Shown here: positions 61,500 through 64,000 of the stretch, in pieces
Numbering within the stretch: position 1 is the stretch's first letter
Layout: every line of letters starts with the position of its first letter
Assembly: GCA_001872455.1 (NCBI GenBank)
Contig: MNXJ01000057.1
Location: 1-64,000 of the forward strand
Direction of reading: 5' to 3'
Source of the DNA: Anaerolineae bacterium CG2_30_57_67
GTDB lineage: Bacteria > Chloroflexota > Anaerolineae > Anaerolineales > Villigracilaceae
DNA length: 64,000 nt
Notes under the pieces: generated by a model
What the model was told of the DNA's origin: nothing
What the model saw: the letters and a program-made list of their open reading frames with translations, nothing else
The model's database searches: none
Program-made: the position numbers and the translations under genes

Positions 61500-62887
61500 G
61501 CGGCTCGCTCCTGCGCCAGACGTTGGCGCGCCGGGGGAATGTGTTCCAACTCGCGGTATTTGGCGACTGTGCGGCGGGCGACGGCAAATCCCATGCGCTG
61601 AAGGCATCGCGCCAGCTCGTCATCGTTGAGCGGGCGGTTTTCAGCACTCACCAGCCTGCGTAATGCCGCGCGAATGTTGCGATTGCGCTCGAAAAAACGT
61701 GCCAGCGGGACGATTTTCCCGCCTGGTAACTGCACCGTTTTCGAGGCCACTGCCCGCGAGATGGTTGATTCGTGCAGGCATAAATCTTCGGCCAACTGCG
61801 CGCGGGTCAGCGGTTGCAAATAGGCATCACCGCGCAAAATAAATTCGCGCTGCAGAGCGGCGATGCGCGTCATCATCATCTCCAGCGCGCTGGCGCGTTG
61901 GTGCAAGGCTTTCACCAGCAGGCTGGCCTGTTCCAGCGCATCACGCCAGGGTTCGGAGTCTTGCGTGTTGTTTTGTTGGCGTAATTGCGGTTTGATGCGC
62001 AAAATGCCGTTGAAGGGTTGTGCGATTTCGACCACAAGCGGCGCTTCGGGGCGCTCATCCAGCGGGCGGATGATGACATCTGGGGTACGGTAGCCCGTTT
62101 CCGGCTGTGGATTTCCCGGCCAGAAGGCGCGCGCCGGATACGGGGTCAGATTCGCGGCGATGAAGCGCTCCGCCTCCCGCAGGGAATCTTCTGTCAGTCC
62201 GGTCAGGGCCGCCAGTTCTGAAAATTTTTGGCGGCTGAAGAGTTCAAACTGCCCCAGGCAAGCGCGCGCCGCGGCGGGGATTTCCCTTTCGAGCGAGTCG
62301 AGCTGCGTTTGCAGCGCCTCGCGCGCGGCGAGGCTGGCGCATCCGACAGGTTGCACTTGCTGAATCTGACGGCGCACCGCCTCGACTTGCGCCAAGGCGA
62401 CGTGAAAATAAGCCGCAATTTCAGCGGGCGCGGTAGGGTGAAGCAGGCCGTCGTCATCCAGCCCGGCCAGCAGGTGCGCGGCGATGGGACGGTCGGCGCG
62501 CGCCAGTTCGGGGGCAATCTGGCGCAGCAGGTAAACAGCCAGGCTGGTGGTCTCGGCGCTTTCGGCTTCGACGGGTTCGGCATAGGGGTCGCCGCTGCGG
62601 ACGCGGCGCGTGTCAGAAAATTGGCTGGAGGGGGCTGTGAAAACAATCACGCTGGCATTCTCGTGCCGGGCGCAAAGCGGGCAAAGACCAGGGCGCAAAG
62701 TGGCGCAGTGGCAGGCCGGGCAGCGTGGCGATTTTGTCAGTTCGAGGGCGGGGTTATCAGCCAGGGCGCGTTGCACGGTTTGGCGCAATTCGGCGGCGTT
62801 GAGCGTCAGCAGGTTCATGCTCTGCGTCAGTTGGGCGGTGATGAGCGGTTTATGGGTGAGAATTTGGCGTTGCGCGCTGGTAAACAT
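61496..62887 (-). CDS. rpoN: RNA polymerase sigma-54 factor with Cys-rich insert
   Basis: 463 residues. Region I ('LTQSMNLLTLNAAELRQTVQ', 'ALADNPALEL') binds polymerase; core-binding and helix-turn-helix parts follow ('AQLAEDLCLHESTISRAVAS'); the RpoN box ARRTVAKYRE is at 437-446. Directly after region I there is a Cys-rich stretch with C56, C59, C61, C69, C72 and H75, spaced like a small zinc ribbon, which standard RpoN proteins lack. First gene of rpoN-kinase-activator-rel. Confidence 0.93.
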   Translation of the reverse strand: MFTSAQRQILTHKPLITAQLTQSMNLLTLNAAELRQTVQRALADNPALELTKSPRCPACHCATLRPGLCPLCARHENASVIVFTAPSSQFSDTRRVRSGDPYAEPVEAESAETTSLAVYLLRQIAPELARADRPIAAHLLAGLDDDGLLHPTAPAEIAAYFHVALAQVEAVRRQIQQVQPVGCASLAAREALQTQLDSLEREIPAAARACLGQFELFSRQKFSELAALTGLTEDSLREAERFIAANLTPYPARAFWPGNPQPETGYRTPDVIIRPLDERPEAPLVVEIAQPFNGILRIKPQLRQQNNTQDSEPWRDALEQASLLVKALHQRASALEMMMTRIAALQREFILRGDAYLQPLTRAQLAEDLCLHESTISRAVASKTVQLPGGKIVPLARFFERNRNIRAALRRLVSAENRPLNDDELARCLQRMGFAVARRTVAKYRELEHIPPARQRLAQERAA

Positions 62888-62968
62888 CGTGTAACCACAA
62901 CCTTTCTGAAATTATACCTTATTTTGCAGGTACTTCAGGCTAAAGGTTGCAAGTTTTATGCCAAAAAA

Positions 62969-64000
62969 CTATTCGCCCACTCCAACTTTAATTTCCAGCC
63001 AGGCAATTCCTGCCAGCCCAAGCAGGCAGATGAAAATAAATAACCCGCTTGCGGCGGGCGGCGGCAGAAAAATGGCGAGAAAAGCCAGGTTGCTGAGGAG
63101 AAAGGCGACCAGTTGCAGGCAAAGCACTGCCTGTCCCGCCGAAAATCCGGCGCGTACCAGGCGGTGATAGGTGTGTCCCAAGTCGGCGTGAAAGATGGGT
63201 TTTCCACGCCGCAGGCGCGAAAGGGTGACCAGCGTGGTATCGAAGATGGGGACGCCGACCAGCAAAACGGGAACAAACCAGGTGGAACCTTGCGGCGCGT
63301 CAAGTGGATCGTACAAGATGCCGATGGCGGCCAGCAAAAAACCCAGCGTTTGTGCGCCAGAATCGCCTAAAAAAGAACGGGCGGGGGTGATATTGATGGC
63401 ATACAGGCTGACGCTGATGCCAAGAACGATGGCGCTGAGTAACGCAATCGAAGTTTGTCCGGACGCCAGGGAGAAGATGGTGCAAAAGCCGGAGGCAATC
63501 GCCGCCAGGCCGGAGGCCAGCCCGTCCATGCTGTCGGTCAGGTTGAAGGCGTTGATGACGCCCACCAGCCAGAAGAGTGTCACCGCAGCGTTGAGCCAGA
63601 CCGTCAGGGTCGGGTTGCTTTGTAGCAGCAGCGCGTCAAAAAAATGGACGGAGATATTTCCCCACAGCAAAAGCAGGCTTGCCAGGGTTTGTCCGGCGAA
63701 TTTTTGTGTGGCAGAAAAGCCGTACTGATCATCCAGCAGGCCAAATAAGAAAACGATTGACGCGGCCACAACAAGCAAAATGGTTTCACGCTGCCATAGG
63801 CCAAACAGAGTAATGAGAAGGGGCAGGCTGACCATTAAAATTAAGCCCCCAGCCAGGGGCGTGGGGACGGCATGTTGTTTGTGCGGAGAAGAACCGGGAA
63901 TATCAATCAGACCCAGGCGGCGCGTTAGCGCAATGGCGAACGGGCTGATGAGCAGGTTGAACAGGATGCTGACAGGAATGGCAGCGGCAATCAGAGTCAA
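62969..64000 (-). CDS. WecA/MraY-family phospho-sugar transferase (start at or beyond window edge)
   Basis: At least 343 residues with about ten transmembrane segments. Family motifs: 'LFGLLDDQYG', 'INAFNLTDSMDGLASGL', 'FLGDSGAQTLGFLLAA' and the histidine-rich loop 'HADLGHTYHRL'. Attaches a sugar-1-phosphate to polyprenyl phosphate at the membrane; WecA/TagO-like rather than MraY by the loop. The first in-window codon that could start it is TTG at 64000, so the gene may begin outside the window. Confidence 0.88.
   Translation of the reverse strand: MTLIAAAIPVSILFNLLISPFAIALTRRLGLIDIPGSSPHKQHAVPTPLAGGLILMVSLPLLITLFGLWQRETILLVVAASIVFLFGLLDDQYGFSATQKFAGQTLASLLLLWGNISVHFFDALLLQSNPTLTVWLNAAVTLFWLVGVINAFNLTDSMDGLASGLAAIASGFCTIFSLASGQTSIALLSAIVLGISVSLYAINITPARSFLGDSGAQTLGFLLAAIGILYDPLDAPQGSTWFVPVLLVGVPIFDTTLVTLSRLRRGKPIFHADLGHTYHRLVRAGFSAGQAVLCLQLVAFLLSNLAFLAIFLPPPAASGLFIFICLLGLAGIAWLEIKVGVGE

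Noticed and set aside
61500-61607. N-terminal extension of the NtrB-like kinase
   Set aside because: It lies in rpoN; the ATGA overlap at 61496-61499 gives a natural start.

Overview
The window looks like one stretch of a chromosome from a Chloroflexota bacterium, most likely of the Anaerolineae type. This is inferred from the style of the proteins (an ECF sigma factor with a DUF5667-type partner, DUF5666 lipoproteins, glycine decarboxylase split into GcvPA and GcvPB, an M3 oligoendopeptidase, MurJ) and from its many short repeat arrays; no rRNA or other marker is present to prove it. Codon use and base composition look even across the genes. I found no tRNA, rRNA, CRISPR array, intact transposase or phage gene.

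Layout. 1-178 is the end of a probable transposase. 500-4161 is a glycine cleavage operon (gcvH-gcvPA-gcvPB) behind a tandem glycine riboswitch with its own terminator. 4358-7624 is a SWIM/SNF2 helicase, followed by a repeat-rich gap, a Rieske oxygenase (8017-8994), and on the minus strand an M16C metalloprotease and three tandem paralogous GT-C-like membrane proteins (12004-16892). 16893-18405 is a gap full of palindromic elements and a membrane-protein gene broken by one stop codon. 18535-22173 holds an ECF sigma factor with its partner, a DUF5666 lipoprotein and a phospholipase D-like protein. 22247-31765 carries murJ, then minus-strand housekeeping genes (small ORF, PAP2-like protein, xseB, xseA, pepF, small membrane protein, hflX, a histidine kinase, a QC-like M28 peptidase).

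The centre, 32123-44872, is a single long purine operon: purL-purQ-purC-purE-purF-purD-[GxxExxY::purM]-purH(C domain)-purN-purH(N domain). It covers PRPP to IMP except the PurB step. purE resembles the CO2-using class II type (as in animal PAICS), which fits the lack of purK. PurM carries an N-terminal PDDEXK-like GxxExxY domain. Almost every gap in this operon, and several in-frame sites inside purL, purF and purD, contain short tandem repeats, mostly octamers that reverse orientation and so can fold into hairpins.

44986-52520 is a signalling region: a solute-binding lipoprotein divergent from a multi-domain histidine kinase, a CheY/Rcp1-like regulator, a receiver-PAS-HD-GYP protein and a PD40 beta-propeller. 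Then come hutH, a SpoU methyltransferase, a small Cys/acidic protein, a VKOR-family protein, and a minus-strand block rpoN - histidine kinase - sigma-54 activator without DNA-binding domain - rel (62887-56090). The window ends in a WecA/MraY-like transferase.

Two families of palindromic, transposase-less elements recur: a 93-bp family (three copies, one with a perfect 10-bp target duplication) and a 95-147-bp family (four copies, one with a 7-bp duplication). One copy of the second family has been duplicated together with the promoter in front of the pur operon.
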